Positions 35,466-47,720 of a stretch of DNA of 64,000 nt are shown piece by piece. A program made the translations under genes and the position numbers. Every line of letters begins with the position of its first letter. The first letter of the stretch is position 1. Source of the DNA: Pardosa pseudoannulata (lineage: Eukaryota > Arthropoda > Arachnida > Araneae > Lycosidae); contig CM063503.1 of the NCBI GenBank assembly GCA_032207245.1, positions 64,610,066 to 64,674,065 of the forward strand, read 5' to 3'. The notes under the pieces are model-generated. The model was not told the origin of the DNA, did not search any database, and was given only the letters and a program-made list of their open reading frames with translations.

Positions 35466-36004
35466 GAAATATGGGCTAGATTCATCCAAAAGCACAATAG
35501 ATTTTATTTCTAGTGAAGATACATCAAATCAATACAACATGCAAGAACTTTTAGGACATCTTGCACACAAACCTTTTAAGTAGGGATTTCTCAGGTAAAA
35601 AGACTACGAATAATCCTTAAGTACATTTGATCACGTGATAAAAAATACCCATGTTTAAAGATAATGCTTTTACTATTGACTAAAGAACTACAAACAGAGG
35701 CTGAATTAAGTCTATAGCGTGTCTGGAGGGAAAAATCAGAATTACCGCGCAAACCTCAACGTAATTTATGAACAGGAGTTATTCATTTAACATTAAAATA
35801 TGTAAATAAGGAATTTTAACATTATATAAAATTCTATTAAAGTAAAATCCTAACTTAAATGTTTTCTGTTTTCCATTAAAAATATCTAGATTTCCTATTG
35901 ACAAATTTTAAATCCACATTTTTAATAATAATGGCGACGAACACTCATTTCCTGACGTCTTGAATTTAGAAACGCAGCCCCGTTGATTCATTTTTCCCGC
36001 TCAT
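34893..36004. other. Unassigned; contains a (CA)n(TA)n tract
   Basis: (CA)n at 35,382-35,415 followed by (TA)n to about 35,460. The 126-codon ORF at 35087-35467 ends in repeat-encoded residues and has no recognisable domain. Confidence 0.45.
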
Positions 36005-36291
36005 TGTAGAGGTACTATATCTTCTGGAATAGACTAGAAGTAATTAAAGGATGTGATTGATTACCGGAATGACATCATTCCTGGAGCCACACTCTTTCCA
36101 ATAGTTAATAAAAGGGAGGGCACACAGATTTCGTGGCTTTTTCCTGTAAGATCGCGATGTAAACAGTATCATCAAAATATTTCTGTTTTGTGTTCTTTTT
36201 CCGGGGATTTGTGTGTTTAGTGTCATCTTATGTTCTAAATAAAAGATGTTTTTGTAAGTGAACGTCTGTATCAATATACTCGGTTACTACA
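36005..36291 (+). mobile_element. Short LTR-like sequence
   Basis: TGTAG...CTACA ends over 287 bp, a TATA-like AATAAAAGGG at about 36,106 and a polyadenylation-like TAAATAAAAG at about 36,237 in the right order. Flanks show no target duplication, so this could be one LTR of a decayed element or a chance arrangement. Confidence 0.35.
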
Positions 36292-36344
36292 TTTAATAAT
36301 TGCTTTACAGTGATGACTACAGTATTTTTAAATTATGTGGACGT

Positions 36345-36406
<62 letters not shown>

Positions 36407-36430
36407 GCATATATATATATATATATATAA
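36345..36430. repeat. (TA)n microsatellite
   Basis: TA dinucleotides with TACA and TGCA interruptions. Confidence 0.95.
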
Positions 36431-36940
36431 CAGCGAAATTTAAATGGTCGTTTACAATAAATTGTGTAGCCCTGGGCAAGGAGATTCCTAGGGAGTTAGA
36501 CTAATTAAGATGTTGCAGCTGTGGTACACATTAAAGAGATTCAGAAGTCCGAGTCGAACTTAAATTTTAGTTAAGATAACATCATGTGTTTCACAGTCAA
36601 ATGCAGAAGATAGAATGAACATCGAAAGTCGTGATGGAAGAGAGTTGGACCTCAGAGCGAGATGGAGACGAAACCTTTCCCAGAGAAAGAAGCTTAGTCG
36701 GAGTTATTAAAAAGGAAAGGCAGCTTAGATCATTGAAAAGTGAACCGGGGACAGCAGGAAAATATGGAGAGTGGGCAGAAAATTTGCATCTATTGCAGAT
36801 AAAGCTTTTCGAAATTGGTTGGAAGTATTTTAAATCGAGGACACTCCTTTAATGACGATATTTTGTGGCTGGGAAAATAGATTTGAAGGAATTAGAATAG
36901 GAGAATTTTTATGAGATACTAAAGTGTAATAATTTTGATT
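36431..36940. other. Unassigned sequence
   Basis: A 73-codon ORF (36631-36852, +) has balanced composition (MEESWTSERDGDETFPRERS) but I recognise no domain. It could be a decayed coding fragment. Confidence 0.3.
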
Positions 36941-36941
36941 T

Positions 36942-37150
<209 letters not shown>

Positions 37151-37316
37151 CAGGTTCGGGGCTAGTACGTGCATGCACACAGGTGTCAGATAGAATATCT
37201 AATAGGTGTACGCATTGATGGGGGGTGGTCAAATACTATCTTGAAAGCAGGAATAACGGCGGCCAAATAATACCTAGCACGCAAGCGGCTAACAGCCCAG
37301 AAATGGTCTTGTCCCT

Positions 37317-37395
<79 letters not shown>
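37317..37395. repeat. C-run, (TC)n and (TA)n microsatellite
   Basis: A run of C at about 37,317-37,326, about 31 bp of TC, then about 38 bp of TA. Confidence 0.95.
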
Positions 37396-37398
<3 letters not shown>

Positions 37399-37812
37399 AT
37401 AAGATGGACTTCTCGATGGGTGGTTGCAGTCATGGCCATAAAAATGATACCGTGTTAGCTAAAGACCTTTATTAAGATAACTTTGGTGGACGGGTTCCCA
37501 CTTCATCATAGGGACAGGACAAACTGAAGGGTCAGCTAGCATGAAGTTCTATGTACAAGACCCGTAACACCTGGGTCAACATCTGTGGGAAAATATCTGC
37601 CTCCGACAGCGTGTATCTCCTTTTTATTTGGAAATTTCCTAAATTGTCCGCTAGGGCCATGTAGAGTTATAATTGGTCAGGCCCCTTCTCTGAGGGCTTA
37701 AACTGTAGCCCCAGTGGTCAATTTAGGTTAGGGGTTAAAAAGAGGAATGCAAAATGACGAGGGAATTTTTAGCCCTTGATTTAAGTTTTGAAAACCCCTG
37801 AGAATTTTCCTT
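37396..37812. other. GC-richer block of unknown origin
   Basis: About 415 bp with clearly higher GC than the neighbours, ending in CA/TA repeats on both sides. CCTTTATTAAG at about 37,467 is a reversed polyadenylation signal, so a minus-strand LTR is possible. I could not define termini. Confidence 0.3.
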
Positions 37813-37909
37813 ACACACACACACACACGCATATATATATACATATTATAAATACACACGTTTATATACATGTATACATATGTATATAAGTGTGTGTATG
37901 TGTAATGTA

Positions 37910-37964
<55 letters not shown>

Positions 37965-37965
37965 C

Positions 37966-38020
<55 letters not shown>
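37813..38020. repeat. (CA)n/(TA)n/(TG)n microsatellite cluster
   Basis: Mixed CA, TATG and TA tracts; the encoded ORF is an artefact. Confidence 0.93.
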
Positions 38021-38164
38021 TAAATATATATGTATACACACGCAAGTGTATGGGGGCTGTGTAAAATATTACCCTATGTTGGCTGAATGGGTAGGGTAGT
38101 TTGTTTTTAACGGAGGATTTCGTTTCACCAAGAACACTTTGGTTTGAAGTGTTACGGGTTACTT

Positions 38165-38285
38165 TTTTGTTACACTGGTGTTAATGAGACCACGCCCTAC
38201 TGTTTCCGAACAGAATCCGGACCGGTTCCGAACAGTTCCGAATATCCAAGCAATGAGATTTGAAATCGGTTTTTGCCTCGTTAAA
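38165..38285 (-). mobile_element. Degenerate SINE copy
   Basis: It contains TTAATGAGACC-x-CGCCCTACTGTTT...CCGAACAG...CGAACA, a diverged form of the minus-strand SINE body (GCTAATGAGACCGG-ACCTACTGCTT...TTCGAACGGCTACGAAC) seen at 45,694 and 51,870. Confidence 0.45.
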
Positions 38286-39114
38286 AATTTAGATGCAATT
38301 TTTTACTTTTGACGTTCAAATAGTTTAACCAAGATATACGATATGAAATAAAAAAAACTTTTAGTTATAGTTAAATAACATTCATATATAATTAAATAAC
38401 AGTTAAAGCATAATAATTTGATAAAAACTTCAAAAGAAAGTTATAAAATTCTTCATTCGATATCGCTTTTAAAAAGTAATTTTGTTTTTCCAGCTATTCT
38501 TTAGGGAACTTTTTCACAAATTTGTTTCTTCGTTCATAAATCCTAAATGAGCAGCAATATTGACTGAAGAAAATGAATCTTTTTTTTTACTATCCACTTT
38601 CAAAAATAGAAAACATCATTCAGTAATTCCTTAATACATTTTCTGATAAAATAAGATTTTATTAAGTACCAGGAACAACCCATAAAACTACTTTTTTTTT
38701 ACATTACGTTTTGAATCAAAGTGGATTTCTTGTTAGGTTGATTCTTTACTTTTAGGGATATAGGAATGCCATCCTGAAGATTTATGAAGGAAGAATAAAA
38801 ATCAGTGAAAGTTCCCTTTGAGGATGACAAGCGTAAGAAATTTTTCTTTCACTTCACTTGCTTCCGTCTAAGTAATATTTCTTTTTTACATGTTTTACTC
38901 GATGTTGTTGGTGATTACACAGGCGGTGAAGTGAGAGGAATGGGGGTAAAACACGATCTCATAGCTAGATTTTATGAGTAAAAAAATTAGTTGTACATAT
39001 GCCATCAAAATCAGGTATTTTGATCCTGAAAAGTTTGCCATCCTACTAAAAACGAAAAACTGAAGATTAATTAGTTACATGTAAGAATGCTAAAATGATT
39101 ACCGATAGTTTTGA
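38286..39114. other. Unassigned AT-rich sequence
   Basis: No supportable feature. Confidence 0.4.
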
Positions 39115-40560
39115 GTAATTAATAATTAGTTTCATGGAAAAATTGTAAGAATTAGGTATGTTGCCTATGTGGTATTTACATTATTGGAAGAATATGTATA
39201 ATTATAAAACAGTAAATATAAACAGTAAATATTTACTCAAAGAATGAAATTATCAAATTTACCTTTGAAAACTATTAAATAAATAAAAAAGGGTTTAAAC
39301 CATTAATGTCCGTACCATTCATGCAAAATATATAGTGATTTATATCTTAAAACTAAGTTATTATGTACTGCAATACACGTAAAACAACTATGAAGTACAA
39401 GCACCGAAGTAGTTTTAAGTAATTAGTAATTAGTTTCATGGAAAAATTGTAAGAATTAAGCATGTTGCCTATGTGGTAGTTACATTATTGGAAGAATGTG
39501 TATAATTATAAAGCAGTAAATATAAATATTAAATATTTACTCAAAGAATGAAATTATGAAATTTACCTTTGAAAACTATTAAATAAATGAAAAAAGGGTT
39601 TAAACTGTTAATGTCCGTACCATTCATGCAAAATATATAGTGATGTATACCTTAATTCTAAAACGTTAGGTACTGCAATACATATAAAATAACTATGAAG
39701 TACAAGCAACGAAGTAGTAATTAGTTTCATGGAAAATTGTAAGAATTAGGCATGTTACCTATGTGGTATTTAAATTATTGGAAGAATATGTATAATTATA
39801 AAACTGGAAATATAAATAATAAATATTTACTCAGTGAATGATATTATCAAACTTACCTTTGAAAACTATTAAATAAATGAAAAAAGGGTTTAATCCTTTA
39901 ATGTCCGTACCATTCATGCCAAATATATATTGATGTATACTTTAATTCTAAGACGTTAGGTACTGCAATACATATAAAATAATTATGAAGTACAAGCAAC
40001 GAAGTAGTTTTAAGTAATTAGTAATTAGTTTCATGGAAAAATTGTAAGAATTAGGTATGTTGCTTATGTGGTATTTACATTATTGGAAGAATATGTATAA
40101 CTATAAAACTGGAAATATAAATAATAAATGTTTACTCAATGAATGAAATTATCAAACTTACCTTTGTAATCTATTAAATTAATGAAAAAATAGTTTAACC
40201 AGTTAACGTCCGTGTCATTCATGACAAATATATATTGTTGTACATTTTAAATCTAAGTCATTATATACTGCACATATATAAAATAAATTATGAAGTAAAA
40301 CAACGAATATCTAAGTAATTAGTAATTAATAAAAAATTTAAAATTAGGATGCCATGATAAAGAAGAAATGTATAACTCTGGAAATATAAATAATTGTTAT
40401 CAAAGAATGAAATTAAAACTTACTTTGAAACTATTAATTAATGATAGTTTAACCAGTTAATTTTTAATTCATGACAAATATATATTGTTGTACATTTTAA
40501 ATCTAAGTCATTATATACTGCACAGAGTAAAATAACAGTGAAATATAAGTAACTTTAAAT
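39115..40560. repeat. Tandem array, about 300-bp unit, five copies
   Basis: The marker ATTAGTTTCATGGAAAA recurs at about 39,126, 39,429, 39,719 and 40,024, giving spacings near 300 bp. A decayed fifth unit begins at about 40,322 with many small deletions. Each unit has GTGGTATTTACATTATTGGAAG, TTACTCAAAGAATGAAATTAT and AATGTCCGTACCATTCATG. Loss of similarity runs left to right. Confidence 0.9.
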
Positions 40561-41319
40561 ATCTAAGCCTGTTCTCATTAATGACCAGCTTTAAACATCG
40601 CAGGATGCCACTGATAAAGAAAGAAAACCTTCGTAATAACAGATTTATTTGTTATCAAATGTAAACGCAGTACTTACTGTAAAGTGAAACTTTGCAATAG
40701 ATATAGCTAGCAGTCAGGATTTTAGTGGATATGCCTGCAGATAAAGCAAATTTATATGCAAGGTTCGGAAAGTCATGAAATGTCGATCTAAATGGCAAAC
40801 TTACAAATAATAGCAGACACTCGGAAATTTGGGAGATTTTTCATAGTATTGTCATCTACCTTCGCTGAAAAAGAAAACTTATTCCAAGAAAACATTAAAA
40901 GGGGTATTAGATACTGTTGAGGTTTACGCAGGTAGATAGCGTTTTTGTCATGTTCGACGAGGGAGAAAGATAACGCTCTGTGCGTGTGTGTGTGGAAATG
41001 GCGCCCGTTTTGAGTGTGGCGTCCTAAACTGTAACGGTAAAAATTGATTATAAATGTGCTTCAAAATAAAATAATGTTTACAACCGAAGTATTTTGTGTG
41101 ACAATTATACAGATACTATTAGGTTAATAGGGAAGACAAAGTAATGTGTAGTATTTGAGAAATTATAGATAAACGTTAACGTTTATTTGTTTTTAATTCA
41201 TTGGATCGGATTAGCAATCGGCCTACGAATGTGACTAATGTCAAATTTTAGGTGCGCATTCTGCAAAGCATATCATTTTCACTCTTTTTTTTTGGTATGA
41301 AAATATAGATGATAAACCG
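40561..41319. other. Unassigned sequence
   Basis: Moderately AT-rich with a TG run at about 40,983; no supportable feature. Confidence 0.4.
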
Positions 41320-41680
41320 ATTCTACCGCATCAATCCATCTCAGTCGTGATCTACTGGAACTTTTTAGTTCCAGTAGCTTAAAGTTTTCCTTATTGCAGA
41401 ACCTTTCTTGTAGTGTTATTACCCCGCGTTTGAGCCATCCCATCATTCAATTAATTATGTATCTAATGATATCAGGCTTCTTGTAGATTTTGTATAGTTA
41501 AAAATTGTATCTCCTTCTCCAAATATTATCTTCATTTATACCCCAAATAATACTTTATAGAATTTTTCTTTTAAAACTGCAATTTCTTCCTGTTTAGTCA
41601 TTGATCAAGTCTCCAATGCATACGTTAAGACAGATCTGAAACAGAGTTTGTAGATTAAGAATCTCTTTTGTCTTGAATTA
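41320..41680 (-). pseudogene. Non-LTR retrotransposon ORF2 C-terminal remnant
   Basis: Minus-strand frames give SLTKQEEIAVLKEKFYKVLFG followed by LYKIYKKPDII and then GWLKRGV, with frameshifts and stops. TWTLTK-x-EEK...FERKVLRRIFG and LY-LYK-PDI are the usual motifs downstream of the reverse transcriptase in this LINE group. It is the same group as the remnants at 44,051 and 57,530-59,040. Confidence 0.65.
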
Positions 41681-41892
41681 GAATTTACAAACAGTATGAA
41701 TCCATAGAAGACATTATGTTAAAAGGGATTCCAGGAAACATTCTGTTGCCATCTTAAATAGTTGATTCGAGGTAAGTAAGACATTTTAAATTTGGACTTT
41801 ACAAGATATTTATTATCCTACTAAAACTTTTTGACCCATTCTGAAGAAGGATTGCCTGTCATGGCCTTAAGGTGGCTGGGTAGAGGCCATAT

Positions 41893-42030
41893 TGGTTTGG
41901 ATGTGTAGCGTTACGATCGATTCTTTTACAACACGAGAGATAATTAGACCAAGAATAAACTGCTTCATGCCGATTTTGAAAGACTATAAAGTATCATGCC
42001 TGCAGTGGAATTCAAAAGTACAGTGGATAT
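41893..42030 (-). mobile_element. Diverged SINE copy
   Basis: GGTTTGGATGTGTAGCG, TACAACACGAGAGATAATTAGACC, GCCGATTTTGAAAG and ATGCCTGCAGTGGAATTC match, in order, the minus-strand SINE (tail, central body, then start of the tRNA-like head). The 71-codon plus-strand ORF across it is therefore an artefact. Confidence 0.7.
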
Positions 42031-42599
42031 TGAAGCATGGCTGGGAAAAAAAATTGATATCTAAAACACAAAGGAAAGTTTTAACAGTTTTAATGCTTGG
42101 AATTTAAGGAAAAATATAGAGGAAAAGCCATTTAAAGTTTTCATTTGTTATAAAAAGCCCCGATAATTGAAATCATAGCTAAATAAATTTTGAAATACTG
42201 AAGATACAGTTTTCACGCATGTGAAGAAAGGACATGATGATAACTTTTGCCAATAAAATGTCCAAAATTTTTACCATATTTTGTGTAGTATGTTCTGTTT
42301 AGTTAATAATTTAAAATATGGTTTGTAACATCCATTGCCACCTTAAAAGTAAAATAATACACTATTCCACGAACGAACATAAATAGTATTAAAATTTGTC
42401 AAATAACATTGAATTTAAACGTGACATCTAGCACCTTTCAATAGGAATTTAAATAGGATACAAAGAAATGATGGTTATTTTATAAATTACTATCATAAAC
42501 ATTTGGTAATAATTATTTCTGTATAAAAGACTTTAATCAAATGTATTAAAATCGAATCGATTTCATTAACATTTTATGTACCGTACTTTAAATATCAGA
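42031..42599. other. Unassigned AT-rich sequence
   Basis: No supportable feature. Confidence 0.4.
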
Positions 42600-43583
42600 A
42601 AATTAACTTTTTAAAAATCTACCATAAAATTACAGATAAGGAAACAAGTTTCCGGTAAAACAATTTCGATCTCGAAATTGAAGTTGTGGAAATTCCTAGC
42701 TCCTTTCCTTTTCTAAACAAGACAAATATCGAAATAATTCACTATTTAACGTAGCAAAATTTCATCTCCCCATTACACCTAATGCTGTGTTGATTTTCGA
42801 GAGCACTTTGAGAATGATACTTCCTGAATGTCAATTTAAATAATCCTTAACCCCGAATTTTCCCCATACTGTCAGACGCAGATGCTATCCTAAGTACCTT
42901 CTCATCAGCTAGGCGTTCATTTCGACAGAGCTGCTGTTCTTGCCTTTCCTGAAACACGAAGATTGATATAGAGGTTAGAATTTGCAGATTCATAAGAGGA
43001 TACATTGACAATATGAGAAGAAAATCATTTCCGTAAAAATAGCGGAAAATTCTCTTATTAGTAAATGTTATCAATATTACTGAAGTCCCTTTGCACTATG
43101 ATAAATGTTTATATGACTTTAATTAATCAGTGTACGTGTTCTTGATAGATGACAAATTAATAAATACGACATTATTATGAAGAATTTATGCTCGTAATAA
43201 TATAATTATTCTTAAAATAAAATAAATATCGCTTGCACTTTGGTCTATCAATTAATTTAACTGTTATGAAATTATTCTTTTATTATAACTACTAGATTTT
43301 TTAATTAGGTCTTTAATTGCTAGATTTTTTTAAAAATAAATTTTTGTCTGATAAGATTTTTTTAATCGCAAAATAATGTCTGGGTGAGTTATAAAGAATA
43401 TTTTTACATCATTAGTGTAAGAATTTTGCATTCAATGTTTTCTTACTGAAGGGAGAAATGGACTAGGTCACACGGCTTAAAGTAGTTGGATCCCGGTCAT
43501 ATAGGGTAGGGGCCTTAGGGAATCTTCCAGCATGCCCCATAGTAATTTTTTTAAAAACTACTAGAAAAATTTAGTCAAGGGAA
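42600..43583 (-). repeat. Copy of the exon-bearing repeat family (best-preserved ORF)
   Basis: Shares TTTCATCTCC...CCTAATGCTGTGTTGATTTTCGAGAGCACTTTGAGAATG and later blocks with copies at 47,395, 50,560, 52,260-55,480, 59,090 and 62,481-64,000. On the minus strand, a pyrimidine-rich tract ending TTTCAG (about 42,952) is followed by an open frame reading ERQEQQLCRNERLADEKVL then RIASASDSMGKIRG (to about 42,855). The identity of the encoded peptide is unknown. Confidence 0.75.
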
Positions 43584-43957
43584 AAATTCTATGGATAAGG
43601 TAATTCCTATACTGACCCAGGCTTTTCACCCATACAGCAGCTAAAACTGAAAACCAGTCTCCACGACAGCAACCACGACAGCTATAAAGCTGCAGCTGAC
43701 CAACGTGCCCTAGGCTCGAGAATTAATATGGTCAACTCCAGTTAGGAACAAGCACTACAGAGGCAAGTTCTGGTCTACCAGAGAAGACATCAGAGAAAGA
43801 TCACTCAGGTGAACCTCGGGCTCGTGACACCCGTATATACCCATAGGAGGTATAGCCCTGAGGTTGTCTCTCATTTAGCACTACCCAGAGGACACGTACG
43901 GCTTGAAACTCGTGGCCGCGGACGCAAGAGGCGTTGTTCCCCAAATTCTATGGATAA
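43584..43957. mobile_element. GC-rich 344-bp insertion with 15-bp target duplication
   Basis: AAATTCTATGGATAA occurs at 43584-43598 and again at 43943-43957. Between them lies a GC-rich segment unlike the host repeat, whose other copies read straight through (…TTCTATGGATAAAGAACA…). A target duplication of about 15 bp indicates LINE-mediated insertion. No poly(A) tail and no clear A/B boxes were seen, so the source RNA is unknown. Confidence 0.75.
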
Positions 43958-44050
43958 AGAACACTTTCAGTCTAAATAAAATAAAAAAATTATAATTTCC
44001 TTGTTTTAAGAAACTAAAGGAAGTAGTTCATTCTTTCTTTTTCTTCTTCT

Positions 44051-44320
44051 TCAGTGGCATGACATCTCATGATGGGCCCTGGCCTTCTCAATAGGCTTTT
44101 TCCAAGACATTCTTCTGGAGGCCAAATTCTTCCACTTTTTTACTTTAAGTACCTGAAGATCTCTTTCCAGGCAGTCTGTCCATATCAGGTCGGTTCTTCG
44201 TCGCCTTCGCGTTCCTGTAGGTTTTGCATAGAAGACCCTTTTTGTTGTTCGGTCATATTCCATTCTGATTAGATGGCCTGCCAACTTTATTCTTTGCAAT
44301 TTGATGAAATTTATTATGCC
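44051..44320 (-). pseudogene. Non-LTR retrotransposon ORF2 C-terminal remnant, 82 codons open
   Basis: The minus-strand frame reads RIKLAGHLIRMEYDRTTKRV, then PTGTRRRRRTDLIWTDCLERD, LKVKKWKNLASRRMSWKK and EKARAHHEMS. R-x-WAGH-RM...K-G-R--GRP--RW-D-LE-DL--L--K-W---A--R--W is the conserved tail of this LINE group. It is uninterrupted for 82 codons but has no upstream catalytic domain. Confidence 0.9.
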
Positions 44321-44711
44321 AGGTCATTATTTAAAAGATATAGTTCTAAACTTGACCATCCTAAAATGTAGAGAATGCTTTGAAAATGGCACTTCCTGAA
44401 AACTTTATTGACTGTAAAACTAATCCTGACTGCAAATATAATCCTTAGCCCTATAAAGCCATAGCTCTAGATTAGTAAATACTTTGATAGGGGTCGAGTG
44501 AATTTGAAAGACTCCATGATGATTATGACTTCAGAGGAAACTTTTCTAAAAATTATTATGGAGTTTTATTTCTATCTGCATTATATACATATTTGTATCG
44601 CTAGCGAGTACATCCTCGCTCTACGAAGTTCTACAATCATTTCTCTCCACAAAGAATTTTTGCCTACCTTGAAGTCAATTTCAACCATCATTATCTCCTC
44701 TGACCTTTCAG

Positions 44712-45545
44712 CTGGGCCTGATTTACGACGGCGGATTCGGGGCACTGGCCTGTGGCCCCCACTCTAAGAGGGCCCCAAATTTTAAAAAAATCACATTAAT
44801 TTTTTAGTAGATCTCAGAATTGATGCATTTCCTTTTGTTAATGACAAACTGGAGTGTGTAAGTTCGTGGTATGTTGGTGGGCATCAAAAGTCAGTAAATT
44901 AAATTTTTTCCATAATTTTAAGCCAAAAGTAAGCTTTTATTTGCTTAAAAATACTTTGAAGCAATGTTAACATTTTAAATGTGTATATTATTCAAAAGAC
45001 GTATATGTTCGTGGTATTTTGGTGGGCTTCAAAAGTCAGTAAATTAAATTTATTCCACAATTTTAAGCCAAAAGTAAGCGTTTATTTGCTTTAAAATACT
45101 TTGAAGCAATGTTAACATTTTAAATCTGTAATTTAAGAATAAAAGTATTTCATTTTTGGAATTTTGCAAAACAAAACCTCACATAGTAGTGTACTTAAAA
45201 TGGTAATTTTTATTAATTTAAACCAGTACTTTTTCTTTTAAAAAATGTTACAGGTTTGACTCAAGAATATCACAGTTTTATCGTTATATTCAGATACTGT
45301 ACTTAGATTGCACAGACATCTGTAATATGTTTGAAATTTGTTTAGTGGAATTCTAAAATTAAAAAAAATATTTTATTTCATTAGATACACAAAATGTTTA
45401 GGTTATATATATCTGTCAGGAGTATTTAAACTGATACATCAGCTTATAAAATAAAATTACTCTCGAGTTCGAAAAAGGTAAGATGTATGGGGGCCCCCAT
45501 ATAAGGCTTTGGCCCGGGGCCTCCAGGGGTATAAATCGGGCCCTG
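44712..45545. mobile_element. Non-autonomous hAT element, 834 bp, perfect 8-bp target duplication
   Basis: Ends CTGGGCCTGATTTA and TAAATCGGGCCCTG are inverted repeats with two mismatches. Identical octamers CCTTTCAG flank it (44704-44711, 45546-45553). Subterminal sequence is GC-rich (GGCCCCC motifs) and the centre AT-rich with a 145-bp tandem duplication. There is no transposase. Confidence 0.93.
44862..45140. repeat. 145-bp tandem duplication inside the hAT element
   Basis: Copies start with GTTCGTGGTAT-x-TTGGTGGGC at 44,862 and 45,007 and continue through AGTCAGTAAATTAAATTT, TTTTAAGCCAAAAGTAAGC and ACTTTGAAGCAATGTTAAC. Confidence 0.9.
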
Positions 45546-45693
45546 CCTTTCAGGGGAGAATAGCAACGGAAAGAGGAAAGGATAAACGGATAGAGCCTCA
45601 TAAAAAAGCACTTAAGGACAACGAATAGTATATTTACAGGCCATAAAAATGAAGATCTGGTCTGGAGCACTATGATATACTTTTTTTTTTTCA

Positions 45694-45835
45694 ACACGAG
45701 GGCTAATGAGACCGGAACCTACTGCTTAAAACCGATTTCGAACGGCTACGAACAACCATGCCCCAGTGGGATTCGAACTCATGAGCTCCGGTACCAAAGA
45801 TTTAATGCCCTAACCATTCTTCCGTAGTTCAGCAA
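45694..45835 (-). mobile_element. SINE copy, tRNA-derived
   Basis: On the plus strand: CAACACGAGGGCTAATGAGACCGG, then CGAACGGCTACGAAC, then CCAGTGGGATTCGAACTCA (reversed B box) and CCCTAACCATTCTTCCG (reversed A box). It has the same order as the complete minus copy at 51,870 and the inverse of 57,861. The 3' tail is truncated at a poly-T run. Confidence 0.85.
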
Positions 45836-46500
45836 AATGAAAATCTGAGTTCCAAGCATGGAACCCCCCAGAGAGTCATTATATAACATCATCCCCCTAT
45901 CTTTTCGACTGACTTCATTGCGAACATTAAAATACAAACATTGGCAAAAGTTAGAATTTGAACTTAACACAAGAATAAATCCATATTAAAATCAAATATT
46001 ACTTTAGTAGTATCCTACATCCCGAATTCTCCGCATACTATTAAATGCGGATACTATCTGGATGTGACATAACTGTCACATACGTAACAGCATATTTAAA
46101 AATAGAAGAAAGAAGAAATGGAAATTCTTTATTTTTTGCAAAATTCTTCCTTCAGTGTTTTAACTGCTTCCCCCAAAACATATATTTGAAAATTCTATTC
46201 TTTATAAAAAAAGGGATAGTAAGTAGTTCAATGTGTCACACCCGTTTCTATGCAATGGACGAAATCACAATTATAAAAGTATAAAATCCTCAACTGTGTA
46301 CACGTTGAAGTCCAGAATAATGTTGTCATAACGTTCCATTTAGTTAATTTTAATTCTGTTCCATTTAGTTCCCATTTAATTCTACAAGCTTCCCTTAAAA
46401 ATTCCTTGTTTGTAACTTTCCTGCCATGCTTCCAATTATCACGTTGGTGAGGCGAAAAACCTATTTTTTTATCGCATAAGCCGCTCTGGATATTCAATCA
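45836..46500. other. Mostly unassigned; short fragment of the exon-bearing repeat at 46,017-46,060
   Basis: CCCGAATTCTCCGCATACT...GCGGATACTATC at 46,021-46,060 matches the family segment CCCGAATTTTCCCCATACTG...GCAGATGCTATCC. Nothing else is recognised. Confidence 0.45.
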
Positions 46501-46795
46501 GATGACATCACACATACCAGGAGCGTCACTTGATGTTCTCTTTGGCGAGCGCTGCATTGCAATAGTTTTATAATTTCGCCCTTTTCATGATATGACATAT
46601 CCCCGCTCCACACATTGGCATGTTTTAGTCCTGCCCTTGGCGGTTTTCCCCCGTGTCACCAGGCAAAAGGAATGTTGATGAGCTTTCCAGACTGGCGGTT
46701 TTCATCCGGACAGACAGGATGGAAGAGAGAGAGAGACCTGGATCCCGAAACGAGGAAAGGAGCTTCGAGTTTCATCCACCATAATCGGCTTATTT
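46501..46795. other. GC-richer block of unknown origin
   Basis: Higher GC than its neighbours with an (AG)n run at about 46,724-46,734 and no termini I can define. The 77-codon ORF at 46615-46848 is unrecognised. Confidence 0.3.
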
Positions 46796-47394
46796 TTTTT
46801 TTAGTCCTTTTTTGTTTTCTCTTTTTTTATATTAATTTTTATCTTTAAAAAAATTCAATCGTCTTCTATTAATTTTTAAAAATTTATATTAATGTCAATA
46901 AAATCCATTAATTCAGTAACTTTTCTCTTTTATTTTTAATGCCTGTTGTGTTTTTTTTTACTTTAAAATTTAAACTTAAGTTGGCGAAAAGCCAAATTCA
47001 ATTTATATATTAAATATTGGGTTAAGGACATAACGCGTATTACCACTATACGTCACCCACTTAACACTTTGACTGCCAAGCCAAAATTGCAATGTTCACA
47101 ACGGGGCCAAACTTTTTTTTTTTGTATTTTCAACATAAAACTTTTCACATAAAACATTACAAAAATAACAAAACCAAAAATAAAATAAATAATTGTTATA
47201 GTATATGAACTACTAAATACATAGAAGTCATGACTGATAAATATACAAAACATAAGAGTAAAAGATAATGATTTAAACGAGAAAATTCGATGGTAAAAAC
47301 AAAATTTAAATGAACACAAAAAGAATTAATTCGTTATTTAAAGTTCCAGATTTTTTAAAAATCTTTTATGTATTCGTTGTATCATGTTGATTTT
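46796..47394. other. Unassigned AT-rich sequence
   Basis: The minus-strand 88-codon ORF at 47053-47319 is Phe-rich and shows no domain. Confidence 0.4.
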
Positions 47395-47720
47395 CATATT
47401 CATTCAATCTGGATAGCTTCCTCTGTCAAATAATCCCTTTATTACAAATCACATACTGTCAGATGCAATGCCTTCTCAAATGTAAAAATAATTGTTTTAT
47501 TTCGACAGATAATTTCTTGTTTTCTGAAGCACAAACTTATGAATTTTAAACTTGAGAATTCGATGGAAGATACTTTAATGATACCATAAGAAAATTAATG
47601 GCATGAAAATAGTGTAAAACTGTCGGATAATCAATCAATAAGATCAAATTTACTGAAGAAACTTTCTGTTTTAAAATAAATATTTGCTTTTATTTAATCA
47701 GTCTACCAGTTCTTTATACG
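47395..47720 (-). repeat. Diverged copy of the exon-bearing repeat family
   Basis: Shares CACATACTGTCAGATGCA, TTTTCTGAAGCACAAA, ATCAATCAATAAGATCAAATTTACTGAAGA and TTTGCTTTTATTTAATCAGTCTAC with the other copies. The exon-like ORF is destroyed. Confidence 0.6.

Noticed and set aside
35087..35467. 126-codon ORF (+)
   Set aside because: The last third is encoded by CA/TA repeat and the rest shows no domain or splice context.
41892..42107. 71-codon ORF (+)
   Set aside because: The sequence is a diverged SINE in the minus orientation.
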